64,000 nucleotides of DNA from CAIVVT01 sp052145115 (GTDB lineage: Bacteria > Acidobacteriota > Terriglobia > Bryobacterales > Bryobacteraceae): contig JBKQPG010000077.1 in the NCBI GenBank assembly GCA_052145115.1, forward strand, positions 1 through 64,000, read 5' to 3'. The position numbers and the translations under genes are program-made. This document shows positions 32,912 through 41,023 of this stretch, in pieces. Each line of letters starts with the position of its first letter. Positions within the stretch are counted from its first letter, which is position 1. A model generated the notes under the pieces. That model was given only the letters and a program-made list of their open reading frames with translations. It was not told the DNA's origin and made no database searches.

Positions 32912-34434
32912 AGCTGCGACTCCACCGTTGCCGCGCGCCGCGGAGCTGCGCCCTGCGCGGACAACGCCGCACTCCGCTCCGCCGGAAGGCGCAGGCGAAA
33001 TGTGCTCCCCCGGCCGGGTTCGGATTCGACCTCCACGGCCCCGCCGTGCAACTGCATCGCCCGCATCGTCAGCGCCAGCCCGATGCCGCTGCCGCGCTCC
33101 TTGGTGGTGAAATACGGATCGAAAATTCGTTCGCGAATCTCAGCCGGAATGCCCGGGCCGGTGTCGGACACCGCGATCTCGCCTTCCGCGCCCCGGCGCG
33201 CCACCGTGACCCGCAACTGGCCGCCGCTGGTCATCGCTTCCAATGCGTTCTTCACGACGTTCAGCAGCGCCTGCCGCAGCAGCCCCTCGTCGGCCCACAC
33301 GACCACGGGCTCCGGGCTTGGAACGACATCCGTCGCGATCCCCCGTTGCTGCGCCTCGGGCTGAATCAACTGCACCACGTTGCTGGCCAACGCTCCGGCG
33401 TCGAGCGAGGCGCGTTCCAGCGTCACCGGCCGGCTCAAGTCGAGGAACGTTTTCACCACCCGATCCAGCCGCGAAACCTCCTGCGTCAAAATATCGATGT
33501 CGCTTTCGGCCTGCGGAGCCTCTTCCGCCACGCGCTCGCGCAACAGCTCCAGCCGCAGCGCGATGGCATTCAGGGGGTTCTTGAACTCGTGCGCGACGCC
33601 GCGCGCGATACTGCTCATGGCGCTGCGCATTTGGCTGGCATCGCGGCGCGCGCCCGTCACCTGCGCCCCGACCAGGCTCAGCTTGGACTCGACGGCCGCC
33701 AGTTCGCGGTCCTCCAGCGCCGGCAATTCGGCCGCCTCGCCGCTGATCATGCGGTCCAGCACATGCTCGATCCGCGCCAGTGGGCGCAGCGCGACGCGCG
33801 CCGCCGTGTAGGCCAGCGCCGCCGCCGCCAGCAGGGCCAGCAGTGCCACGAGGCCGGCGTTCTCCAGCTCCGGCACGATCGCCGCCCGCAACAGGATCGG
33901 CGATACTAGCACCTGGATCTGAAACACGGGATTTTCCTGCCCGGCGATGCCCAGCCTGACGCGCGTCTCGTAATCCGTGCGTGAGCCCAGGATGGATACC
34001 AGGCGGTCCAGCGGCGCGGCGCGGCGTAGCGCCCGCAAATCCTGTTTGGCGGCCAGCGGCGTCGAGGCCCGCGCTGGATTCGACGAGGCCAGGATCAGGC
34101 CGCTTTCGCCCGCTACCTCAATTTCGACGATGGAACGCGATTGCACCATGGTCTGCTGGATCACCAGCGCCAGCTCGGCGTCGTCACGGATGATGTCGTT
34201 CCAGAGCTGCTTGGTCTCGGCCACCGTCGCTGGCGCCGGCTGCCGGGCGGCCATGCGCTCCTCGATGCGTTTCATCAGGAAGCTCTGCATTTCGCGTCCG
34301 GCCGAATCGCTGCGCTCGATGGCCTGGTCCAGCCACACCACGATCAGGCTGTTCAGATGCAGCGCCATGAGCGCGATCACCACGATCGCCACTGTCGCCA
34401 GCGAAAGCCCGAGCAGCCGCGCCCGCAGTGTCAT
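32908..34434 (-). CDS. Membrane sensor histidine kinase (NtrB-type partner of sigma-54 regulator)
   Basis: 508 residues. Two membrane spans (about 9-33 and 192-214) enclose a periplasmic sensor domain of about 155 residues. A HAMP-like linker (VALRPLARIEHVLDRMI) leads to the dimerisation domain with His282 in VAHEFKNPLNAIALR, and an ATPase domain with the N box LLNVVKNALEAM, VSDTGPGIP and GSGIGLALTMRAMQLHGG. The EFKNP H-box is typical of kinases paired with NtrC-like regulators. ATG 34434 overlaps the regulator's stop (4 bp) and its own stop overlaps the lipoprotein start. Confidence 0.9.
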   Translation of the reverse strand: MTLRARLLGLSLATVAIVVIALMALHLNSLIVVWLDQAIERSDSAGREMQSFLMKRIEERMAARQPAPATVAETKQLWNDIIRDDAELALVIQQTMVQSRSIVEIEVAGESGLILASSNPARASTPLAAKQDLRALRRAAPLDRLVSILGSRTDYETRVRLGIAGQENPVFQIQVLVSPILLRAAIVPELENAGLVALLALLAAAALAYTAARVALRPLARIEHVLDRMISGEAAELPALEDRELAAVESKLSLVGAQVTGARRDASQMRSAMSSIARGVAHEFKNPLNAIALRLELLRERVAEEAPQAESDIDILTQEVSRLDRVVKTFLDLSRPVTLERASLDAGALASNVVQLIQPEAQQRGIATDVVPSPEPVVVWADEGLLRQALLNVVKNALEAMTSGGQLRVTVARRGAEGEIAVSDTGPGIPAEIRERIFDPYFTTKERGSGIGLALTMRAMQLHGGAVEVESEPGRGSTFRLRLPAERSAALSAQGAAPRRAATVESQL

Positions 34435-35870
34435 GCGCTCTCGCCGTATTGTCGCAGCTTGTTGAACAGCGTCTTCACGCTGAGTCCTAGAATCTCGGCC
34501 GCGCGCGTGCGATTATTGCCCGTCTGATGCAGCGTCAGGAGAATCAGTTGCCGCTCCGCCTCCTCCACGGTGACGCCCGCCCGCAGCACCAGCGTGTCAC
34601 CCCCCTCGGCCCGCGGCTCCTGAGGTAATCCGGCGAAACCGGCGCTCAGATGGCGCGCCGTGACGGTCCCTTCGCCGCACAGAATCACGGCCCGCTCCAG
34701 CACGTTGCGCAACTCGCGCGCGTTGCCCGGCCAGGGATAGCGCTGGAATAGCTCCAGCACGTCGGCGCTGATCTCCGTCACGCGGCACTCGTGACGCCGG
34801 TTCAGCTCGCGGATGAGCGCCTCAGCGATCGCCGGGATGTCCTCGCGACGTTCGCGCAGCGGCGGCAAATGCACTTCGAAGACATTCAGGCGGAAGTACA
34901 AGTCCTCGCGGAACTCGCCCCTCTGGATCGCGCTGTGCAGGTCACGGTTGGTCGAGGCGATGATGCGCACATCCACGTCGATCTCCTTGCCCGAGCCCAG
35001 CCGCCGCACCTTGCGATCCTCCAGCACGCGCAGCAACTGGCCTTGCGTGGCCGCGGGCATCTCGCCGATTTCATCCAGCAACAGCGTGCCGCCGCTGGCC
35101 AATTCGAAACACCCGGCGCGCCGTTCGGCCGCTCCCGTGAACGCGCCTTTCTCGTGGCCGAACAGTTCGCTCTCGATCAGCGTTTCCGGCAGGGCCGCGC
35201 AGTTGATGGCCAGAAAGGGCTTGCTGCGGCGCGGACTGAGCTCATGAATCGCGCGCGCGGCGACCTCCTTGCCGCTGCCGGTCTCGCCGGTAATGAGGAT
35301 GGTCGCCCGAGTCGGCGCGGCTTGCTGCAGCAGCGCGAATATGGCTCGCATGGCCTCCGAGTGGGCCACCATGCCGCCCAGCACGCCGCGGCTTGACAAC
35401 TCGCGCTCGAGCCGCTCGCCACGCTGAGCCAGGCGGCGCTGCTCGATCGCCCGTTCCAGAATCGCCCGCAGTTCCTTCGGCCGGACCGGCTTTTCGAGAT
35501 ACCAAAAGGCGCCCAGGTCGCGCACCGTCTCGACGGCTTTCTCGACGCTGCCGAAGGCCGTCAGCACGATCGCCGGTGGCGCGCCACCCGTTCGCTGCAA
35601 CTCCTCGAGCATTTGCATCCCGCTCATGACGGGCATATTCAGGTCGGTGATGATCGCGTCCGTGGCCACGGCGCGCAGTTTCTCGAGCGCGTCGCGCCCG
35701 TTCTCCGCCGTCTCCGTCGCGTAGCCCCATGCCGCCAGCATTCGCGCCAGAGCCGAGCGTTGGTTCAGCTCGTCATCGACGATCAGCACCCGGCCAGGCG
35801 CGGGCACGACGCCGCGGCCCTGCTCAGGCTCGCCGGCCTCTGCTGGGTGCGGTAGATGGTCACTCATCAC
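34431..35870 (-). CDS. NtrC-family sigma-54-dependent response regulator
   Basis: 479 residues in three domains. Receiver (about 27-140): DD at 32-33, phospho-acceptor Asp76 in ITDLNMPV, Thr104 in LTAFG and Lys127 in LEKPV. AAA+ domain (about 160-395): Walker A GETGSGKE (195-202), GAFTGA (242-247), which contacts sigma-54, Walker B LLLDEIGE, and arginine-finger region LYFRLNVFEVHLPPLRER. Fis-type HTH at the C-terminus (RTRAAEILGLSVKTLFNKLRQ). It therefore activates sigma-54 promoters on phosphorylation by the downstream kinase. It is first in the three-gene operon; its target genes are not evident. Confidence 0.93.
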   Translation of the reverse strand: MMSDHLPHPAEAGEPEQGRGVVPAPGRVLIVDDELNQRSALARMLAAWGYATETAENGRDALEKLRAVATDAIITDLNMPVMSGMQMLEELQRTGGAPPAIVLTAFGSVEKAVETVRDLGAFWYLEKPVRPKELRAILERAIEQRRLAQRGERLERELSSRGVLGGMVAHSEAMRAIFALLQQAAPTRATILITGETGSGKEVAARAIHELSPRRSKPFLAINCAALPETLIESELFGHEKGAFTGAAERRAGCFELASGGTLLLDEIGEMPAATQGQLLRVLEDRKVRRLGSGKEIDVDVRIIASTNRDLHSAIQRGEFREDLYFRLNVFEVHLPPLRERREDIPAIAEALIRELNRRHECRVTEISADVLELFQRYPWPGNARELRNVLERAVILCGEGTVTARHLSAGFAGLPQEPRAEGGDTLVLRAGVTVEEAERQLILLTLHQTGNNRTRAAEILGLSVKTLFNKLRQYGESA

Positions 35871-36276
35871 TCGGATCGTAGCGCGTTAACCGGCAACCGT
35901 GGAACGGCCGTAGCGGTTGAACTCAACGGCCAATTCCGGTTGTCCGGACCTATTCCGTCGCGAAACGGGGGCATGCGCAAAACGCGAAAAACCCCGACGC
36001 AGGATTCGCCCGGCCAAAGTGACGCCCGAGGGACGGGCCGGGGCACCGCTTGAACAGTGGATCGAACCGGGTGGCACGACGCTCGGCCGGCGCCCTCGCC
36101 GGCCGGCCGGTGGTGCTGTGCTTCTCAGCGCGCAGTGGCAGTAAAATCAAGTGTGGATTGTTGCTCGGATCGCCCGGATCTGCGATCTTAGTCGGGTGAA
36201 TGGCCTGTGGCGCCAAAATGAGAAACGGATGGCGCGGTCCGCGTCGTGGCGCGGAAGCGTAGAGGAGAATACAGAG
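35871..36276. other. 406-bp intergenic region with a strong hairpin
   Basis: No gene supported. Divergent promoters for the NtrC-type operon (left) and the YxWxxGxY protein (right) should lie here. It contains a perfect 9-bp stem-loop (36084-36105). AGGAG at 36263-36267 is the ribosome-binding site of the gene at 36277. Confidence 0.4.
36084..36105. repeat. Perfect 9-bp GC hairpin
   Basis: cggccggcg (36084-36092) pairs with cgccggccg (36097-36105) over a CCCT loop. Being between divergent genes it is not an obvious terminator; regulatory hairpin or palindromic repeat. Confidence 0.45.
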
Positions 36277-36921
36277 ATGAAATTCAAACTGAGTGCTGCT
36301 TTGATTCTGGTGCTGGCCGCAGTGTTCGGCTCGATGGCCTACGCCGGAGTTGTTTTCAGTGTTAACATCGCACCGCCGCCGATCACGGTGTTCGATCAGC
36401 CTGCCTGTCCCGGCGACGGGTACATTTGGGCGCCCGGCTATTATCAATACGGCGATTACGGCTACTACTGGGTGTCTGGGCATTGGGTTCTGCCGCCCGC
36501 GGTGGGGATGCTGTGGACGCCGGGTTATTGGGGCTTCGAGGGCGGCGGCTACCACTGGCACGCAGGATATTGGGGCGCGCACGTCGGGTTCTACGGGGGC
36601 ATCAATTACGGCAACGGCTACTCCGGCTCAGGCTTCACCGGCGGACGCTGGGTCGGGGGCGCGTTCCATCACAACACTGCGATCAGCAACGTGGACGTGC
36701 GCAACGTGAAGCATGTTTACGAAGACCGGACGGTGGTGCGGAGCGTCACGGGTCCGAACCATGCGTTCAACGGCAAGGGCGGAATCGCAGCGCGGCCCAC
36801 ACGCGAGGAAGAGGCGGCCGGCCGCGCTCCTCACCAGGGCCCGACGCAGGCGCAAGTCGCGCACGCGCAGGAGGCCCACAACAGCCATCTGGCGGCTCAT
36901 GGAGCCCCGCGGAATCGGTAA
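36277..36921 (+). CDS. Exported YxWxxGxY-repeat protein
   Basis: 214 residues from ATG 36277, supported by AGGAG 9 nt upstream. Signal peptide MKFKLSAALILVLAAVFGSM, cut near AYA-G. The mature N-terminal part carries four copies of an aromatic motif: YIWAPGYYQ, YYWVSGHWV, MLWTPGYWG and YHWHAGYWG, followed by a Gly/Tyr-rich stretch and a His/Gln-rich tail (QAQVAHAQEAHNSHLAAH). These YXWXXGXY repeats occur in periplasmic or outer-membrane proteins of Acidobacteriota and Proteobacteria. They may pack into an amyloid-like or membrane-associated sheet. Function unknown. Confidence 0.8.
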   Translation: MKFKLSAALILVLAAVFGSMAYAGVVFSVNIAPPPITVFDQPACPGDGYIWAPGYYQYGDYGYYWVSGHWVLPPAVGMLWTPGYWGFEGGGYHWHAGYWGAHVGFYGGINYGNGYSGSGFTGGRWVGGAFHHNTAISNVDVRNVKHVYEDRTVVRSVTGPNHAFNGKGGIAARPTREEEAAGRAPHQGPTQAQVAHAQEAHNSHLAAHGAPRNR

Positions 36922-37150
36922 CGAGTCCGGGTGTTGAATCCGCCCACCGGGACGATCCTTTCGAATCGGACGCGCTGAGTTCCGGGGCTTGGCGGCCTTT
37001 GGCGGCCACGGCAGCCGAGGGTTGCATGCTGCTTTCGCGTCTGTTCTGGGCGGAGTGGACGAGTGAGGCGTGGACTCGGGAGCAATCGCGCTGGCATGTT
37101 GGTGAGTCGACAAGGGCTTCGGGTTTCTGTGCCCGCCTGGCGGTGCGGGT

Positions 37151-38641
37151 ATGATTGCAGTCCAGGGGGAAGATGGGACCGAAGTGTGGCATCGTTGGTG
37201 GATAATGTCCGCACTGCGCGTCGCGGCGGGCCTGGCCATCGTGGCCGCGATTACGGCCGTTGCCTACGGCGCACTCAATGTCAATGCGACCACGGCGGGC
37301 TTCGCATTCCTGCTGGGCGTCCTGGCGGTGGCGACGAACTGGGGATTGACGGTGGCCACGATCACCTCGATCGCGGCGATGCTGTGCTTCAACTACTTCT
37401 TCCTGCCACCGGTGGGCCGCTTCACGATTGCCGATCCTCAGAACTGGGTGGCGCTGTTCAGCTTTCTGGTGACCGCACTGGTGGCCAGTCACCTCAGTGA
37501 CCGCGCCAGGCACAAGACCGAAGAAGCGGAGAGGCGGCGGCGCGAGACGGAACAGCTTTACGCGTTGAGTCGCGCCATCCTGCTGACCGATCCGGCGCAG
37601 CCCCTCGGCCGGCAGGCCGTGGCGCAGATCGCGCAGATCTTCGACTGTGATTCGGTGGTGCTTTACTCGGCCGAATCGGGCGAGGTGTTTCGCGGCGGGC
37701 CAGTGGACGTGGCTTTCGACGAGCAGAAACTAAGGCAGGCGGTGCTGCTCGGCGTGGGCGCGACGGACCCGCAGACGGGCGTCTATGTCGCGCCGATCGC
37801 GTTGGGCGGGCAGCCCATCGGGAGCCTGGCTCTGGCCCGGGCGGCGCTATCGGACGGGGCGCTGCAGGCGTTGCTGAACCTGGTGGCGATCGCGCTGGAG
37901 CGCGTGCGCACGCAGGAGACGGCCAGCCGCGCCGAGGTGGCGCGCCGCGCCGAGGAGTTCAAGTCCACCCTGCTGGACGCGATTGCGCACGAGTTCAAGA
38001 CGCCGCTCACGTCGATTCGCGCGGCGGCGACAGGGATGCTGGCCGAACCGGCCGGGCTGAAGCCGGAGGCGCTGGAGTTGGCGGCGATCATCGACGAAGA
38101 GGCCACGCGGCTCAGCCACCTGGTCAGCGAGGCCGTGCGGATGGCGCAGATCGACGCGGGCAAGCTGCGCCTGGAACGCCACGCGACTACACTGGCCGAG
38201 GTGATCGCGCTGGCGTTGAGCCACTTTCCCGCCGCGCAGGAGGAGGGACGCTTCCGGCTGGTGGGCGCTGACGCGGCAGGTGTGCGGCTGCGGGCCGACC
38301 CCGAGCTGCTGGCGCTGGCCTTGCGCCAACTGATCGACAACAGTTTGAAGTACGCGCCGCCGGACTCGCCGGTCGTGCTCACAACCGCGCTGCTGGAAAA
38401 GCGGGTGGAACTGAGGGTCAACGATCGGGGACCGGGCATCCCGGAGCAGGAGTTCGAGCACATTTTCGACCGCTATTACCGCCGCGAAGGGACGCGAAAA
38501 CGGGTTTCAGGCTTTGGCATGGGCCTGCACATTGCGCGCGAAATCCTGCGCGCCCACGGGGGCGATTTGACAGTGGAGCCCACAACGGCGGGCGCCCAGC
38601 TTTGCCTGGCACTGCCCAGGGATGAGAAGGATGGGCAATGA
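37151..38641 (+). CDS. kdpD: KdpD histidine-kinase core without the N-terminal sensor half
   Basis: 496 residues (ATG 37151; ATG 37205 also possible). Three or four membrane spans of the DUF4118 type fill residues about 18-115 (LRVAAGLAIVAAITAVAYG, FAFLLGVLAVATNWG, LFSFLVTALVASHL), including the NYFFLPPVGRFTI motif of KdpD. A GAF-like domain follows (about 140-255), then HisKA with His280 in IAHEFKTPLTSIR and a full ATPase domain (LIDNSLKYAP, NDRGPGIP, GFGMGLHIAREIL). Ordinary KdpD is about 850-900 residues and starts with a KdpD/USP sensor; here that half is missing and is encoded twice, separately, at 45743 and 46860. Coupled to kdpE by a 4-bp overlap. Confidence 0.9.
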   Translation: MIAVQGEDGTEVWHRWWIMSALRVAAGLAIVAAITAVAYGALNVNATTAGFAFLLGVLAVATNWGLTVATITSIAAMLCFNYFFLPPVGRFTIADPQNWVALFSFLVTALVASHLSDRARHKTEEAERRRRETEQLYALSRAILLTDPAQPLGRQAVAQIAQIFDCDSVVLYSAESGEVFRGGPVDVAFDEQKLRQAVLLGVGATDPQTGVYVAPIALGGQPIGSLALARAALSDGALQALLNLVAIALERVRTQETASRAEVARRAEEFKSTLLDAIAHEFKTPLTSIRAAATGMLAEPAGLKPEALELAAIIDEEATRLSHLVSEAVRMAQIDAGKLRLERHATTLAEVIALALSHFPAAQEEGRFRLVGADAAGVRLRADPELLALALRQLIDNSLKYAPPDSPVVLTTALLEKRVELRVNDRGPGIPEQEFEHIFDRYYRREGTRKRVSGFGMGLHIAREILRAHGGDLTVEPTTAGAQLCLALPRDEKDGQ

Positions 38642-39339
38642 GCACGGGGCGCATTCTCGTGGTGGACGACGAGCCGCAGATCCGGCGCGTGCTGCGGGCC
38701 ACGCTGACGGCGAAGGGCTACGAGATTTTCGACGCGCGGACGGGCGAAGCCGCGCTCGAGTTCCTGCGCGGGAACAAGGCTGACTTAGTGCTGCTGGACT
38801 CCAATATGCCCGGCATGGGCGGGCTACAAGCCTGCCGCGAGATTCGCGCCAACTCAAGCGTCGCCATCGTCATGCTGACCGTGCGCGACGCCGAACAGGA
38901 CAAAGTGGCCGCGCTGGACGCGGGGGCCGACGATTACGTCACCAAGCCGTTCAGCATGCCCGAACTGCTGGCGCGCATCCGCGCGGCACTGCGCCGCGTG
39001 CCGGCCACGCCCGAGGGCGGTCCGGCGTCGGTGCGGCTGGTTGAACTCGAGATCAACCTGGCGACGCGGCGCGTGATCTCCGCCGCAGGCGAGGTGCGGC
39101 TCACGCCGAAGGAGTTCGACCTGCTGAATTACCTGGTGACGAACCCCAACATTCCGATCCCGCATACGCGCCTGCTGCAGGCGGTGTGGGGCCCGGACTA
39201 CGGGGACCAGGTGGAGTATCTGCGGGTATTCGTCAACCAGTTGCGCAAGAAGATCGAGCCTGATCCGTCCCATCCACGCTACCTGCTGACCGAACCGTGG
39301 GTCGGCTACCGCTTTGCCTTGCCGCCCCAATCGGGTTGA
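38638..39339 (+). CDS. kdpE: KdpE response regulator (OmpR/PhoB family)
   Basis: 233 residues. Receiver domain with DD at 10-11, phospho-acceptor Asp54 in LLDSNMPGM, Thr in MLTVRD and Lys in VTKPFSMPELLARI. The winged-helix DNA-binding domain (about 130-230) shows LTPKEFDLLNYLVTNPN, LLQAVWGPDYGDQVEYLRVFVNQLRKKIEPDPSHPRYLLTEP in segments, ending VGYRF, as in KdpE. Its ATG overlaps the kdpD stop. Phosphorylated KdpE should activate the kdp operon that starts 1.1 kb downstream, probably through the three 11-bp repeats at 40366-40398. Confidence 0.93.
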   Translation: MSTGRILVVDDEPQIRRVLRATLTAKGYEIFDARTGEAALEFLRGNKADLVLLDSNMPGMGGLQACREIRANSSVAIVMLTVRDAEQDKVAALDAGADDYVTKPFSMPELLARIRAALRRVPATPEGGPASVRLVELEINLATRRVISAAGEVRLTPKEFDLLNYLVTNPNIPIPHTRLLQAVWGPDYGDQVEYLRVFVNQLRKKIEPDPSHPRYLLTEPWVGYRFALPPQSG

Positions 39340-39381
39340 GCGGATCGGCGTCCGCTTGGTTGCCAATGGTCCTGCCGGCCT

Positions 39382-39434
39382 GGCCCGTATATTTCACCAA
39401 CCATCGGCTGCGGGCGTGGTGAGCAATGCGGGTT
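39382..39434. repeat. Degenerate mini copy of the MITE-like repeat
   Basis: ggcccgtatatttcaccaac... (39382 on) matches the left end of the 15761 element at about 27 of 32 positions through atcggctgcgg, and tggtgagcaatgcgggtt (39417-39434) resembles its right end. The internal 125 bp or so are missing. It starts 43 bp after the kdpE stop. Confidence 0.5.
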
Positions 39435-39757
39435 AAGTTCCGGACTACAGCCCGCGCTTTAGCACGCCGTTTTGTTTTCCGGCGATGAGAATCGAGGATT
39501 CGCCAGATCCTGTTCCCAGATTCACGATACTGCCGGTGTCAAGCGAATTCAGGGGCAGGGATGACGGGGAGGCACGGAAGGCGTTGGTAAGAAAGAGGCG
39601 AAAGAGGGACCACCGTTGTGACCGGCCAAGGTCGCCTGCGCCACGGGTGTGGATCCATACCTTGGCGTCCGCGCTTCCAGGAACCCTACCGGCGCAGGGG
39701 GAGGCGCGGGCGGCGGGAGTGCGATTGGCGGAGCGTGGAAGGGGCGTTCGCGGGAAA

Positions 39758-39775
39758 TTGGAGGAACAAAGCCAA
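39758..39775. repeat. Second copy of the 18-bp repeat seen at 14531
   Basis: Identical to 14531-14548 (ttggaggaacaaagccaa), same orientation. Here it is followed two bases later by the GCGACACTT palindrome. Confidence 0.5.
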
Positions 39776-39777
39776 GC

Positions 39778-39803
39778 GCGACACTTATGTCGCAAAGTGT
39801 CGC
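39778..39803. promoter_or_regulatory. Palindrome GCGACACTT-N8-AAGTGTCGC with internal TGTCGC repeat
   Basis: gcgacactt (39778-39786) and aagtgtcgc (39795-39803) are perfect inverted repeats with an 8-bp spacer. Within it, TGTCGC occurs twice in direct orientation 10 bp apart (39788-39793 and 39798-39803). The core is shared with the site at 1752-1791 (GCGACA/TGTCGC). It lies 620 bp upstream of the kdp operon in DNA without genes. Operator or repeat end; regulator unknown. Confidence 0.45.
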
Positions 39804-40365
39804 ATTTCGTCATACGGCGTGTGACGTCAGGGTGATCCGGGAAAGGTCGGCCGGAAGGCGAGCAAGGATATGTAAGAGTCGTTGAATCAAATTGATACAT
39901 AGAAGCAGGCGGCTCCGATTGGATCGTGAGCCGGGTGAGTAAGTATGACAATCAGACAGGGTGTGGTGTCGTGTCGAAATGTCGGATTGGCGGGTTCGCT
40001 GGGCTGGGGTGAGCGGTCGAGGCGGGGCGGATTGGTGGGGACAGCCTGAGCGTGTCCACAAGGGAAAGATCAGGCAGTCCCCGGGTCCAGGGCCAGGCGA
40101 TTCGATAGAACCTCTAGATCAAAGGATTGAGGCAGGAGGCTCAAGCTAGGCGCCCGAGCCTGAACCCGGTCGAGTCCATCCGGGTGCATTGGAAACAGAA
40201 CGAGTTGCCCATCGTCTGTCCGCAAGACGACTGCGAGCTAAGCCAGGCGGCCCGCAGGACGCTCGAGCGGACGCGCCGCCGCCCACGCCTGATCACGGCC
40301 TTCTGGAAGCAGGCTTCTGTGTGGTCAATGTGACTCCGCATCATGCGGGAGTCGCTAATAGAGTT

Positions 40366-40398
40366 CTTACGCCGTCCTTATGCCTTCCTTATGACCAT
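40366..40398 (+). promoter_or_regulatory. Three 11-bp direct repeats; candidate KdpE binding site
   Basis: cttacgccgtc (40366-40376), cttatgccttc (40377-40387) and cttatgaccat (40388-40398) are contiguous and follow the pattern CTTAyGCCnTC. OmpR/PhoB-family regulators, to which KdpE belongs, bind direct repeats with 11-bp spacing. The array ends 29 bp before the first start codon of the kdp operon, so the transcript start must be very close, or the array overlaps the promoter's -35/-10 region. Confidence 0.65.
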
Positions 40399-40426
40399 CC
40401 CCGTAAGTTGGAGATGGGAGGCAGGC

Positions 40427-40900
40427 GTGGCAACGGATCATTGGATGCAACAGCGCTGTTCGACATGCGCGCCAGCCCCAGCGGCGCCGGCGGGCGGCCA
40501 GCTTGAAGTGGTGGTCGTGCACACCGCCATTCCGGCGACGCTCGTGGCGCTGAAGACCGCCGCAACCCTCGCCCAGGGGCTATCGGCGCGGATTCGCCTG
40601 CTGGTGCCGCAGGTGGTGCCGTATCCCCTGCCGCTGGAGGCTCCGCCGGTTCCCGTGAGCTTTACGGAACGCAAATTCCGGACGGTTGCAGAGGCCTCGG
40701 CGGTGGAGACGATGGTCGAAGTCGTGCTGTGCCGGGACATTGATTCCGCATTGGAGAATCTGCTCCCGCAGCGGTCGCTGGTCGTGCTGGGCGCGCGAAG
40801 TTCCCGGTGGTGGGGTCTGGGGTGGCCGAATGCCGAGACAAGTCTGGCGCGGCGTTTGCGCAGCCGCGGGCACCAGGTAGTGATTTCCGATTCGCAGTGA
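40427..40900 (+). CDS. USP-like soluble protein heading the kdp operon
   Basis: 157 residues from GTG 40427, chosen because GGGAGG (40416-40421) lies 5 bp upstream; an in-frame ATG at 40343 would place the start before the repeats. After a Cys-containing N-terminus (RCSTCAPAPAAP) it shows a Rossmann/USP-like pattern: LEVVVVHTAIPATLVALKTAATLAQGLSA in part, RIRLLVPQVVPYP, VVLCRDIDSALENLL and SLVVLGAR. The C-terminal glycine-rich nucleotide motif of canonical USPs is not evident. Position suggests a regulatory or assembly role in potassium uptake, perhaps nucleotide sensing, but this is inferred. Confidence 0.65.
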   Translation: MATDHWMQQRCSTCAPAPAAPAGGQLEVVVVHTAIPATLVALKTAATLAQGLSARIRLLVPQVVPYPLPLEAPPVPVSFTERKFRTVAEASAVETMVEVVLCRDIDSALENLLPQRSLVVLGARSSRWWGLGWPNAETSLARRLRSRGHQVVISDSQ

Positions 40901-40908
40901 GGATAAGC

Positions 40909-40992
40909 ATGCTCGATCTGTTCTACATCACGCTGACGTTGATCTTCTTCGTCTGCTGCTGGCTCCTGACGAAGGCTTGCGATAAGTTGTGA
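40909..40992 (+). CDS. 27-residue single-span membrane peptide of the kdp operon
   Basis: MLDLFYITLTLIFFVCCWLL followed by TKACDKL. One hydrophobic helix covers almost the whole peptide, ending with a charged tail. GAGGA (40899-40903) precedes ATG 40909. It sits 8 bp after the USP-like gene and 31 bp before kdpF. Comparable tiny ORFs precede kdpF in some other bacteria; by analogy with KdpF it may stabilise the KdpABC complex. Confidence 0.65.
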   Translation: MLDLFYITLTLIFFVCCWLLTKACDKL

Positions 40993-41023
40993 GCGCTTCT
41001 TTGCACCCGAAAGGCTAAATGCA

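Larger units (their letters stand above)
39340..40426. other. 1.09-kb spacer between kdpDE and the kdp transport operon
   Basis: No convincing gene. Weak frames exist on both strands; the minus-strand frame ending at 39445 closes with a natural-looking tail (LNSLDTGSIVNLGTGSG) and could be a gene remnant. The region holds a decayed MITE-like end pair (39382-39434), the second copy of the 18-bp repeat (39758-39775), a 9-bp palindrome (39778-39803), an AT-richer part around 39880-39970, and the triple 11-bp repeat next to the operon. It looks like a site of past insertions. Confidence 0.5.

Noticed and set aside
39445..39951. Possible 168-residue gene on the minus strand in the kdp spacer
   Set aside because: Only the last 40 residues look natural; the rest is Pro/Ser/Arg-rich, there is no ribosome-binding site, and it overlaps repeats. 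Mentioned as possible remnant only.
40100..40426. c-di-AMP (ydaO-type) riboswitch upstream of the kdp operon
   Set aside because: The sequence does not show the recognisable ydaO core; only the 11-bp repeats stand out.
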